NCBI RefSeq assembly: GCF_021729155.1
Contig: NZ_JAJQYA010000019.1
Location: forward strand, 1 to 64,000
Reading direction: 5' to 3'
Origin: Membranihabitans marinus
GTDB taxonomy: Bacteria; Bacteroidota; Bacteroidia; Chitinophagales; Saprospiraceae
DNA: 64,000 nucleotides
Below the pieces are notes generated by a model. It was given only the letters and a program-made list of their open reading frames with translations. It did no database searches and was not told the origin of the DNA. The position numbers and the translations under genes were made by a program. Positions 39,011 to 48,019 of the stretch are shown here, piece after piece (positions within the stretch are counted from its first letter, which is position 1; each line of letters opens with the position of its first letter).

Positions 39011-40222
39011 ATGATTAAAACTTTTTTAAATCCTTTTGTCGTATTTCTTTTAATGGGCTCACTTCTATTTTCTTGTGAAAAGGATGATATGGATATAGAA
39101 GTTGGTGAGGAAGACAAAGAATTTAGATATGTTCGTTTACTGGTTTCCGATGAATTGAATACTGATCTTTCTTATCTCAATCCCTTTAATGAAACCATTG
39201 AATCTTTCCATGCCCAGTATCCTGGATCTAGTTTGTATGCCACCGAATCTAAAAGGTATGCAGCTCTTATTCATCGAAGTAATAATTTGTTGGAAACATT
39301 CGATACTGGATTGGAATTCCACGGTGACCACGTAGATGTAAGGGGAACTCCGAAATTTGGTGCATTGATAGGAAATTCTGCTCAACCCACTCATTTTAAG
39401 AGTAGTAGAGGAGAGTTGATTACCTTTAATGATGGAGATGGAACTTTGTCTTTTGGCAAAGAGAGTGATATTCATACGGTTGGGGCAGAGATGGAGAGTT
39501 TGGATCTCGGTTTAGAAAAGCATCACGGTGCTATGGCTTCTTTTTCAGATGGGACTTATGCAGTAACCGAAAAGGATTACAGTATTGAAGGTACTTTACC
39601 TGAAAAAGTGAAGATAGTAGATGGTGATGGAAATACGGTTCACGAGGCTGTGATTTCTACTCAAGGTATTCACGGAAATGCTTCAGATGGTGTCTATGCG
39701 GTCTTTGGATCTGTTGATGGAATATTGGTTGTGGAAAGCGATGGCAATCAGAAAATTATTGATTATCCCGGAGATTTTGGAACGGCATGGATTGGAAGTA
39801 TATACGAGACCAATGTGTCAAATAAATTTATCGGTTTTACTGCTACCAAGGGAGCCTATTTAATCGATGTTGCTGAAAATTCGATAACTGCCATTTTAGA
39901 AGACACTGAAATTATGAAATGTGTTCCCAGTTTTGATGGCAATCGTCTGGGTTTATTGTTGTATTCTGGGGTTTTAAAAGTATATGATTTACATACTAAT
40001 TCTGTGGATGAGGAAATTCAAGCCATCTCCCTTGTAGACAAAGATGAAGAAGGTAAGCCCAATATGAAATTGACTTCAAAATATGCCTATGTAATCTTCC
40101 CCAATAGCGGTGAATTATGGCAAATTCCCATAACTGATGATGGAATCAAGAAGGTGTATGCCTTGGGAGGAAGACCGTATCAGTTGGAGATTTTGGGGTA
40201 TGAAACCAACGAAAGTCACTAA
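39011..40222 (+). CDS. AztD-like zinc metallochaperone lipoprotein
   Basis: About 403 residues from the ATG at 39011. The TTG at 38990 is less likely, because the lipoprotein signal starts at MIKTFLNPF and ends LLFSCEKDD. The chain shows beta-propeller strands with the histidine motifs I associate with AztD: EFHGDHVDV, PTHFKSSRGELITFNDGDG, KHHGAMASFSDG and IHGNASDGVYAVFGSVDG. AztD is a periplasmic zinc chaperone feeding the AztC binding protein of an ABC zinc importer. Here it is a lipoprotein and no importer genes are adjacent. A Zur-like palindrome upstream and a terminator downstream make it a single-gene zinc-regulated unit. Confidence 0.75.
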   Translation: MIKTFLNPFVVFLLMGSLLFSCEKDDMDIEVGEEDKEFRYVRLLVSDELNTDLSYLNPFNETIESFHAQYPGSSLYATESKRYAALIHRSNNLLETFDTGLEFHGDHVDVRGTPKFGALIGNSAQPTHFKSSRGELITFNDGDGTLSFGKESDIHTVGAEMESLDLGLEKHHGAMASFSDGTYAVTEKDYSIEGTLPEKVKIVDGDGNTVHEAVISTQGIHGNASDGVYAVFGSVDGILVVESDGNQKIIDYPGDFGTAWIGSIYETNVSNKFIGFTATKGAYLIDVAENSITAILEDTEIMKCVPSFDGNRLGLLLYSGVLKVYDLHTNSVDEEIQAISLVDKDEEGKPNMKLTSKYAYVIFPNSGELWQIPITDDGIKKVYALGGRPYQLEILGYETNESH

Positions 40223-40273
40223 ATGTTAGAAGTATAGAGAATATATTAATTAAGAGTATAAGTGTTGTGTGTA

Positions 40274-40323
40274 ATCACCTCATGATTTTAACTGGAAAGT
40301 GAATCATGGGGTGATGTTTTTTT
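40274..40323 (+). terminator. Rho-independent terminator
   Basis: ATCACCTCATGATT (40274-40287) pairs with AATCATGGGGTGAT (40302-40315) with one mismatch, followed by a seven-T run (40317-40323). It ends the AztD-like gene 50 bp after its stop. Confidence 0.85.
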
Positions 40324-40892
40324 AGAGATCACTCAATTATTATTGGCAGAATTCTAATTATTTGACTGGAAGGTAAAACTTATATTGGTTCTTTCTATGT
40401 AAACACTAGCCAGTATAGCGGTGAATATTAGAGTATTTGCCTCGTGCAAATACATGATTTTTTTCGTAATGACTGAATTTATATTATTCTCTATTAGATA
40501 GATCAACACTTAAATTTCAATTGATGATCACATAAAAATGAAAACAATGCATGTTATTATTTTCCAATTACCTCACAGTGTTTATTCTTCACCAATATTA
40601 TAAAAGGGATGAGATTGATCATTTAAAGGGAGACTAAAATTGGAATTTTCTGTATTGAAATAAGAGAAAGTGGAGTATTTAAAAAAATATAAAAACCTTC
40701 CATAGGACACCAGTTTAATATAAAAAATTCGGTAATGTTTACTTATGTCCAAATTAATTATTAATATTGTTTCGAAAAGATTAGCAAAAATATATTGGTT
40801 CTGAAATAGATATGATCGAATTTATGGAATTCGAATGAAGAAAGGGCGGATTAAAAAATTCGGATTTTGTCTAATAAGGAAGGAAATGGAAT
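40324..40892. other. Intergenic, AT-rich, no gene seen
   Basis: About 570 bp with many stops in all frames and no clear repeat or strong palindrome. It presumably contains the promoter of the ECF sigma gene at 40893. Confidence 0.5.
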
Positions 40893-41486
40893 ATGGGAAA
40901 CGGTAATGTGAATAGTGATTTTCAACTAGTAAAGGCATTTATCAATCAAGATGATGACGGTTTTAGTCAATTGTTTGATCGATATAAGGACGATGTATAT
41001 ACCTATTCCTTGAGTTTGTTGAAGCGTGAAGATTTTGCTGAAGAAATAGTCCAAGAAGTTTTTATGAAAATTTGGCTATACCGAGATCGACTCGATATGA
41101 ATCAAAATTTTAAATCATTTCTCTTTACACTAACCCGAAATTTTACCTTCAATTTTATGAAGAAGGCCGCCGGTGATCGCAAATTGAGGGAAGAAGTGTT
41201 CAGTTTAAACACTGAAGAATTTAGTCCTATCGAAACCGCCATTCAAGAAGAGGCCATGGAGAGTATAAAGCGAGAAGCCCTCGACTTATTGCCGCCCAGA
41301 CGTAGAGAAATTTTTCAGATGTCGCGATTTGATGGTAAAAGTTATCAAGAAATAAGTCAAGAGCTGGGCATTTCTCTTAGTACGGTCAAAAGTCAAATGA
41401 GTAAGGCCTTGGAAACAATGCGCGATTTTATGAATCTTCATCGCGATATAACCATCTCTCTTGTCTTTGTGATGATGTATTTATAA
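40893..41486 (+). CDS. ECF-type sigma factor of SusCD/FecR regulatory type
   Basis: 197 residues. Region 2 is ALF-like (FSQLFDRYKDDVYTYSLSLL, AEEIVQEVFMKIWLYRD, FKSFLFTLTRNFTFNFMKK), and region 4 is LPPRRREIFQMSRFDGKSYQEISQELGIS with STVKSQMSKALETMR. This is the Bacteroidetes sigma-70 family that pairs with FecR-like anti-sigma factors, and a fecR-like gene and an STN-containing SusC follow. It probably drives the 43.0-49.3 kb genes when the transporter senses ligand. Confidence 0.93.
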   Translation: MGNGNVNSDFQLVKAFINQDDDGFSQLFDRYKDDVYTYSLSLLKREDFAEEIVQEVFMKIWLYRDRLDMNQNFKSFLFTLTRNFTFNFMKKAAGDRKLREEVFSLNTEEFSPIETAIQEEAMESIKREALDLLPPRRREIFQMSRFDGKSYQEISQELGISLSTVKSQMSKALETMRDFMNLHRDITISLVFVMMYL

Positions 41487-41705
41487 GTCCTTATTACTCC
41501 ATACTTTAGGTGGGTTGCTCGGCTTTGGTATAATTGCGTGTAATGTTTGTGCAGGGGAATGAAGTATGGATTTATTTCAGTGTGTCGATATAAAATTTAT
41601 ATTTTTTAAGGTAGGAGTAGTACTTTTTATTTTTTGAATTGTATTCTATTTAATAAGATTGGTTTTGTCCTCATTTTGGCAATTTCATTCTAGTGAATAC
41701 AATAC

Positions 41706-42911
41706 ATGGAAAAGGGAAATAACATTCAGAAAGTACTGAGGAAATTTGTTGATAATACATGTTCCGAAGAAGAGCTTCAACAAATTATTGATCACATCAA
41801 TAGTGGTAAGGCATCACCAGATGAAGTACCTACCGTTGAAGAGGTATTGTCTATATTGGAGTCCAGACAAAAGTTAAGTGACAAAGCTGCCGCGGGAATT
41901 TATACTAATATTGTCGGTTCTAAAATCGCTCGAGAACGTGAGCCCAATCCTAAGTTGAGATATTTGAAAATGCATTGGAAATCTGTGGCTGCTGTAGCCG
42001 CCATTATTATAATGACCGGTTATGGTATTTGGACAACTACAGTTAATCCAGCTGAAAATAATAAGGATATAGTAGAACTTGTTGAAAGTCAATTGAATCT
42101 GGGTGAAGAAATGATCACCTTGGAATTGGACAATGGCAAAGTGGAAATTATTCGTCCAGATGGCAGTGTTGTATTACAAGATGAAGAAGGAAATATACTG
42201 GGACGGCAAGATCAATCTGGATTAAATTATACAGAGAATAATGTGGAAGTACTGACCTTTAATACTTTGAAAGTGCCCTACGGAAAGCGATTCAAGGTGG
42301 AATTGTCTGATGGGACGACGGTGAATTTAAATGCCGGTACTTCACTTCGATATCCAGTGAAATTTTTAGAAGACGAAGAAAGTCGATCGGTTTATTTAAT
42401 GGGAGAAGCCTATTTTGATGTGGCCAAAAAGGAGGATCAACCCTTTATTGTACACTCCGAAGGTGTGGAAGTAGCTGTACTCGGCACGGCTTTTAATATG
42501 TCAAACTATCCTGAGGATGAAAACACAGACGTTGTCTTGGTAGAAGGATTGGTTCAATTGCAGACCGATAAGAAAGAGACCAATGACGATTCCGCTCACC
42601 TTCTCCAGCCTGGGTATAAGGCTAGTTTTGATAAACAGGAAAAGACTTTTTCTCAACAAGAGGTATCTACGTCCATATACACTTCATGGGTAAATGGAGG
42701 TTTGATCTTTCGAAATATGGCCTTTGAAGATATTCTCATTAAGCTAGAGCGCAAGTATAATGTAGAGATAAACAACACCAATGCCGCGTTAGCCGATGTC
42801 AAGTTCAATGCGAGTTTTGAAGATGAACCCATTGCCAATGTGCTGGAATATTTTAAAACCGTCTATGAGATAGATTTTAATATAGAAAACAACGTAATTA
42901 TTATTCAATAA
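41706..42911 (+). CDS. FecR-family anti-sigma factor
   Basis: 401 residues. The N-terminal cytoplasmic helical region (1-85) is followed by one membrane helix at about 90-108 (WKSVAAVAAIIIMTGYGIW), the periplasmic FecR domain (VPYGKRFKVELSDGTTVNLN, VYLMGEAYFDVAK, VLGTAFNMSNY), and a C-terminal DUF4974-type domain (FEDILIKLERKYNVEI, YEIDFNIENNVIIIQ) that contacts the STN domain of the transporter. It is the middle component of the transenvelope relay between the SusC at 43032 and the sigma factor at 40893. Confidence 0.95.
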   Translation: MEKGNNIQKVLRKFVDNTCSEEELQQIIDHINSGKASPDEVPTVEEVLSILESRQKLSDKAAAGIYTNIVGSKIAREREPNPKLRYLKMHWKSVAAVAAIIIMTGYGIWTTTVNPAENNKDIVELVESQLNLGEEMITLELDNGKVEIIRPDGSVVLQDEEGNILGRQDQSGLNYTENNVEVLTFNTLKVPYGKRFKVELSDGTTVNLNAGTSLRYPVKFLEDEESRSVYLMGEAYFDVAKKEDQPFIVHSEGVEVAVLGTAFNMSNYPEDENTDVVLVEGLVQLQTDKKETNDDSAHLLQPGYKASFDKQEKTFSQQEVSTSIYTSWVNGGLIFRNMAFEDILIKLERKYNVEINNTNAALADVKFNASFEDEPIANVLEYFKTVYEIDFNIENNVIIIQ

Positions 42912-43031
42912 AAAATTGCTTATGAAATAAGAACGACGAAAATAAAAATCGGGAATATGTTGGCGCACTTCCCGATTCATTATTAATGTGATTACACGTA
43001 ATTATTTAACCACACAAAACTATTTAAAGGT

Positions 43032-46000
43032 ATGAAAAAACTTCTTTACAAAATAAGAAGCGGCCATCTTATTACAAAAATTGATTTAAAGATGAAGCTA
43101 AGCGTTTTTATTTTCTTCTCTACTTTCTTGACCATTCAGGCGAATACCAGTTATTCGCAGAAGGCAGATATAAGTATGAAGATGAATGGAGTGACGGTCG
43201 AACGCTTATTGGAAGAGTTGGAAAGTTCGACAGAATACAACTTTGTTTACAAGATTGAAGATGTTGATCTCAAGAGAACGGTGTCTGTAGATGTAGCCAA
43301 TGAAAGTATTGAGAATCTTTTGGATCATTTGTTTTACAACACAAAAACTGGATATAAGATAATCAAAAAACAGGTGTTTTTGGTCAAACAAAAACCTACT
43401 AGGTTAAACCGTATTTTACGGTTTTTACAGCCTAAAGACAACCAATTAAAGATCGTTCCAGCTGTTGTCGTAGATTCATTGACTGGTATGGTGGTCGATG
43501 AGTCGGGAAACCCACTCATCGGTGTAAATGTCTTGATAAAGGACAGCGATCGCGGTGTAGCCACCGATTTTGATGGTCGATTTTATTTGTCCGATGTCGA
43601 TGATGAAGATGTTCTATTGATATCTTATATCGGATATCAAACCACCCAAGTGCCGATTGAAGGTAAAAAGTCATTAACAATAACCTTACGCGAGGATTTG
43701 CAAACTTTAGACGAGGTTGTCGTAGTCGGTTATGGGGTTCAGCGAAAGAGTGATTTGACTGGTTCTGTAGCTCAAGTAAAGGCTGCTGATTTGCAGGCCT
43801 ATCCTTCCACTGGTATTACCCAAGCTCTGCAAGGTAGAGCGGCCGGTGTTTCTGTACAGACCAATAATGGAGGAGAGCCAGGCTCTTCTTTTAAGGTCAG
43901 AGTGAGAGGATCGACATCGATCAATGCAGGTTCAGATCCATTGTATGTAGTTGACGGATTTCCCGGTGGGAGTGTGCCCCCAGCGGAAGATATAGCCTCT
44001 GTAGAGGTGTTGAAAGATGCTTCGGCTGCTTCGATTTATGGATCCCGTGGCGCCAATGGTGTTATATTAATCACTACTAAAAAAGGAAAAACGGGAGCAC
44101 CGATGATTCAGTTGAATTCTTCAATTTCGTCGCAAAAAGTGTCTAAATATATGCCAGTAATGGAGAGGGACGACTACTTGGATTATATCAATGAGATAGA
44201 GCCGGGAAGATTTGATTTGACAGGAAATTATCCCAATACAGATTGGCAACGGGAGGTGTTCCGCAATGGATTGCAACAAAACCATCAATTGGCTGTATCT
44301 GGAGGAGCCGATAAAGTCGATTACTACCTATCAGGGGTGATATACGATCAAGAAGGTATCATTATTAACTCTGAGGCCAAAAGATATACCCTCACCAGTA
44401 ATTTCAATGTTCAATTAAAGGATAATATTAAATTAGGAGCTAACTTTTATGGAACTCAGTCTTCCAATCAAGGAGTATTGACTCAAGAGGGTACTGGAGG
44501 ATCCGGCAATACCGGAGTCGTGTCTGGTGTATTGATTATGGAACCCATTGTTCCTATCTACAATGCTGATGGTAGTTATGCTATCTCTCCTACTGGAGAT
44601 CCCCATGACAATCCGGTTGCAATAGCCACTGAAAGAATTAATGAATCATTGGGTCATGGATTTCAAGGGAATTTTTTCACAGAAATTTCTTTGCTTAAGG
44701 ATTTTACATGGAAGTCTACCCTAGGGTTTAATAATTGGAGTTCTAGGGCAGGTAGTTTTATTCCAACTACCCTAAACGCAGGACAGCAAATCAATGGTGA
44801 AGGCTCTATCACTAATAGTAAAAGCTATAATATGGTCACTGAGCACTATCTTACTTATAGTAAGGAGTTGGCGAACATCCATAATTTGACACTCTTAGGA
44901 GGGTATTCTTTTCAAGAGTTTAATTATGAATCTTCCAATGCTGCCAGTCGAGATTTTATAACCGATGCTTTTGAATATTGGAATTTGGGAGGAGGAGCTT
45001 TGGCTAGAAATCCGAGTTCTACCTTTGTGGAATCTGAGTTGGCATCGTATTTTGGAAGAATTAATTATCGATTGTTTGACAAATATTTATTGACCTTAAA
45101 TGCTCGATACGATGGGTCATCAAGATTTGCCAAGAACCATAAATGGGCCTTCTTCCCATCTGGAGCTATTGCCTGGAATTTGGGCAAAGAAGAATTTTTG
45201 AAAAATATAGCCGCCATTAATGAAGTCAAATTGCGTACTAGTTATGGTATTACAGGAAATCAGGCCATAGGAGCTTACCAATCTTTGGCTCGATTTAGAA
45301 CCATACCCAGTACCGTTATCAACAATACTTTGGTCAATGCTGTGGCACCCAATACAGTGGCCAATAACAACTTGAAATGGGAAAGTACAGGTCAGTTAAA
45401 TGTTGGTTTGGACGTAGCGATCTTAGATCGTCGTATATCATTTACTGCAGAATATTATAATATGCGGACTAAGGATTTGCTATTTAATCTTCCATTGCCG
45501 CAGTATTCTGGTTATACCAGTTTGTTGAAAAACATTGGGGTGGTTGAAAACATTGGCTACGAATTTTCAATTTCTACGGTGAATATTGAAGATGAATTGA
45601 GATGGACTACCGACTTTAATTTCTCTACAAACAAGAATAAGATCATAGAATTGCCGAATGGAAACGATATTTTTTCAAGTTCAGCGCCAGGACATATGGT
45701 AGGTGTGGGCGCGACTCAGGTATTAAGAGAAAATTACCCCACTGGGCAGTTTTTTGGCTATATATATGAAGGAGTGTATCAGGAAGGTGATGAATTTTTA
45801 CCCGGAGCTGGTTTTGAACAAGAGGCAGGAGGAGAAAAGTTTAAGGATTTAAACGGAGACGGAAAATTAGATAATCAGGATAGAACCATTATAGGTGATC
45901 CCAATCCCGATTTTACATGGGGTTTAAATAATTCCTTAGAGTATAAGGGGTTTGATTTAAATGTCTTTGTTCATGGTGTGATAGGAGGAGACATCTATAG

Positions 46001-46394
46001 TTTTTCGATTTATGAACTGGAAACATTGAATGGTTATTCCAATACTACATTGAATGCACTAAACCGTTGGACGCCACAGAATACCAATACCGATGTGCCT
46101 AAGGCCAATGGAGACCGAGCAAGAGTTTCGTCCGATCGATTTATTTACGATGGTAGTTTTGTAAGAATTAAAAATATTTCATTGGGCTACAGTGTGCCGA
46201 AAAAAGTGTTGTCTCGATTTGGGATTATGGATACACGACTTTATGTAAGTGGTCAAAACTTGTGGACGATTACCGATTATCCTGGGTATGATCCCGAAGT
46301 CAATTGGCGAGGTAGCAATACTAATCAAGGCATGGACTATGGAGGATATCCCTATACGCGTTCAATGACGATAGGACTTCAGGTTAAGTTTTAA
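43032..46394 (+). CDS. SusC-family TonB-dependent transporter with STN signalling domain
   Basis: 1120 residues. The signal peptide ends near ANTSYSQ, and an STN domain (about 45-115; NGVTVERLLEELESSTEYNF, ESIENLLDHLF) interacts with FecR. Then come the carboxypeptidase-regulatory-like domain (GMVVDESGNPLIGVNVLI), the plug (EVVVVGYGVQRKSDLTGSV, VRVRGSTSINAGSDPLYVVDG, IYGSRGANGVILITTKKG) and the barrel, with YPYTRSMTIGLQVKF at the end. It couples ligand import to sigma-factor activation. SusD follows after 19 bp. Confidence 0.95.
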   Translation: MKKLLYKIRSGHLITKIDLKMKLSVFIFFSTFLTIQANTSYSQKADISMKMNGVTVERLLEELESSTEYNFVYKIEDVDLKRTVSVDVANESIENLLDHLFYNTKTGYKIIKKQVFLVKQKPTRLNRILRFLQPKDNQLKIVPAVVVDSLTGMVVDESGNPLIGVNVLIKDSDRGVATDFDGRFYLSDVDDEDVLLISYIGYQTTQVPIEGKKSLTITLREDLQTLDEVVVVGYGVQRKSDLTGSVAQVKAADLQAYPSTGITQALQGRAAGVSVQTNNGGEPGSSFKVRVRGSTSINAGSDPLYVVDGFPGGSVPPAEDIASVEVLKDASAASIYGSRGANGVILITTKKGKTGAPMIQLNSSISSQKVSKYMPVMERDDYLDYINEIEPGRFDLTGNYPNTDWQREVFRNGLQQNHQLAVSGGADKVDYYLSGVIYDQEGIIINSEAKRYTLTSNFNVQLKDNIKLGANFYGTQSSNQGVLTQEGTGGSGNTGVVSGVLIMEPIVPIYNADGSYAISPTGDPHDNPVAIATERINESLGHGFQGNFFTEISLLKDFTWKSTLGFNNWSSRAGSFIPTTLNAGQQINGEGSITNSKSYNMVTEHYLTYSKELANIHNLTLLGGYSFQEFNYESSNAASRDFITDAFEYWNLGGGALARNPSSTFVESELASYFGRINYRLFDKYLLTLNARYDGSSRFAKNHKWAFFPSGAIAWNLGKEEFLKNIAAINEVKLRTSYGITGNQAIGAYQSLARFRTIPSTVINNTLVNAVAPNTVANNNLKWESTGQLNVGLDVAILDRRISFTAEYYNMRTKDLLFNLPLPQYSGYTSLLKNIGVVENIGYEFSISTVNIEDELRWTTDFNFSTNKNKIIELPNGNDIFSSSAPGHMVGVGATQVLRENYPTGQFFGYIYEGVYQEGDEFLPGAGFEQEAGGEKFKDLNGDGKLDNQDRTIIGDPNPDFTWGLNNSLEYKGFDLNVFVHGVIGGDIYSFSIYELETLNGYSNTTLNALNRWTPQNTNTDVPKANGDRARVSSDRFIYDGSFVRIKNISLGYSVPKKVLSRFGIMDTRLYVSGQNLWTITDYPGYDPEVNWRGSNTNQGMDYGGYPYTRSMTIGLQVKF

Positions 46395-46413
46395 TTCAAT
46401 AAAATGGAATACA

Positions 46414-47946
46414 ATGAAAAATATAAAATATAAATCAATTCAAATAAAAGGAATCAGTAGACAATTGCTGATGTGTTTAATACCATTGTTCTTGTTCAAT
46501 TGTACAGATTTAAAGGAGGATCCCATTGGGGTTTTAGCGCCTGAAGGCTTTTTTAAAACGGAAAAGGATGTTCAATTGGCCATCAATGGAGCCTATGGCA
46601 AGATCGCTGCCGATGACTATTGGGGCCGAGAACTGTCTTTAGCTATTGGGTTAAGTGGTGATATGATGGATATAGGCAATCGAGGAACGGTGGCTGCAAG
46701 AATTCAGATTAATGATTTTAACGCCAATGCTTTTAATTCACTTATAGGCAGGTTTTGGCCAGCATCTTACTCGATTATCAGTACAGTAAATACTGCGATG
46801 GAAGGGGCTGAAGTAGTGGAAAATGAGGAAGTCAAGAATGCCTTAATCGCTGAGGCTCGATTTTTACGTGCCTTTACCTATTTTAATTTAGTGCGTCTGT
46901 TTGGCGATATTCCCTATATTGACAAAGCCGTAGTAGATCCAGAGGCAGTAGGGGAAATTTCAAAAACATCAGCCACTGTAGTCTATGAAAAAATTATAGA
47001 GGATTTAAATTTTGCCATCGATCACCTACCGATGAATCACATTCAAAATGTGAGAAGTAGACCATCGAAGGGAACAGCTCATACGATGTTGGCCGATGTA
47101 TATTTGACCTTGTCCAACTGGCAGGAGGCATACAACCATGCCAAATACGTGATCGACAATGCCAATACTCTTGGTTATGGGTTAATTGATGACTATCAAA
47201 CCCTGTACAAAGCCACTGAGCAAGATGGGTTGGCTGAGCATGTTTTTGCCATTGATTTTAAGGGCAATGAAGGATCTTGGCCTTATAATGTGGACAGTCA
47301 TCCTGCTTTTACAGGTACTGGTGGTTCAGATGATATGGAAGGTTGGGATGTAGAGGTGCCCAGCATGGCAGTCTACGACACATGGGATGATAGAGATTAT
47401 CGCAAGTCAGTGGCCATGTTTGACAGTGCCTATTTTGATGGAGTCAAAAAGTCTTATTTGGATTTTAATACTCCACGACCTCATATTGCCAAATATAGAC
47501 GATTTCCTGGGAATGCTCAATCTACCGGAAACACCGGGGATACCAATTACGCAATCTATCGATATGCCGAGGTGTTGTTAACGGCAGCAGAAGCCCTTAA
47601 CGAACTCAATGGTGTCAGTCAAGAGGCTATAAATTATGTAAATCAAGTCCGGGAAAGAGCTAGAAATTGGGCTGGTACTGCCACTGATTTTCCAGAAGAT
47701 TTATCAAGTGGGTTGAGTCAGGACGAGTTTAGAACAGCTGTATTAGAAGAGCGCAGACTGGAATTGAGTTTCGAGTTTAAGCGATGGTGGGATATAAAGA
47801 GAAGAAATATGGGTGAAGAGGTTTTTAAAGGTCCAAATTCATTGGAACCTCGAGAAAATTTTACTGATAATCACTACTTACTTCCTTTGCCTCAAGGAGA
47901 GTTGGATCGAAATCCCAATTTACTACCCCAGAATCCAGGTTACTAA
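46414..47946 (+). CDS. SusD/RagB-family surface lipoprotein
   Basis: 510 residues with a lipoprotein signal ending LIPLFLFNCTDLKEDP. Typical SusD segments are EARFLRAFTYFNLVRLFGDIP, IYRYAEVLLTAAEALNELNG, VRERARNW and EERRLELSFEFKRWWDIKR. It is the partner of the STN-type SusC. A hairpin lies between it and the next gene, so the downstream enzyme may be made at a lower level. Confidence 0.95.
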   Translation: MKNIKYKSIQIKGISRQLLMCLIPLFLFNCTDLKEDPIGVLAPEGFFKTEKDVQLAINGAYGKIAADDYWGRELSLAIGLSGDMMDIGNRGTVAARIQINDFNANAFNSLIGRFWPASYSIISTVNTAMEGAEVVENEEVKNALIAEARFLRAFTYFNLVRLFGDIPYIDKAVVDPEAVGEISKTSATVVYEKIIEDLNFAIDHLPMNHIQNVRSRPSKGTAHTMLADVYLTLSNWQEAYNHAKYVIDNANTLGYGLIDDYQTLYKATEQDGLAEHVFAIDFKGNEGSWPYNVDSHPAFTGTGGSDDMEGWDVEVPSMAVYDTWDDRDYRKSVAMFDSAYFDGVKKSYLDFNTPRPHIAKYRRFPGNAQSTGNTGDTNYAIYRYAEVLLTAAEALNELNGVSQEAINYVNQVRERARNWAGTATDFPEDLSSGLSQDEFRTAVLEERRLELSFEFKRWWDIKRRNMGEEVFKGPNSLEPRENFTDNHYLLPLPQGELDRNPNLLPQNPGY

Positions 47947-47965
47947 TCAAATAATATATCAATGC

Positions 47966-48016
47966 CCTTATCCTAAATAAGCTAATTAAAAACTGATTTA
48001 GGGTAAGGTCATTTTT
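47966..48016 (+). terminator. Intra-operon terminator/attenuator-like hairpin
   Basis: CCTTATCCTAAAT (47966-47978) pairs with ATTTAGGGTAAGG (47996-48008), with one G.T wobble; TCATTTTT follows. It lies between SusD and the start of the next gene at 48020. Partial termination or 3'-end stabilisation would favour SusCD over the enzyme (inference). Confidence 0.65.
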
Positions 48017-48019
48017 AAA

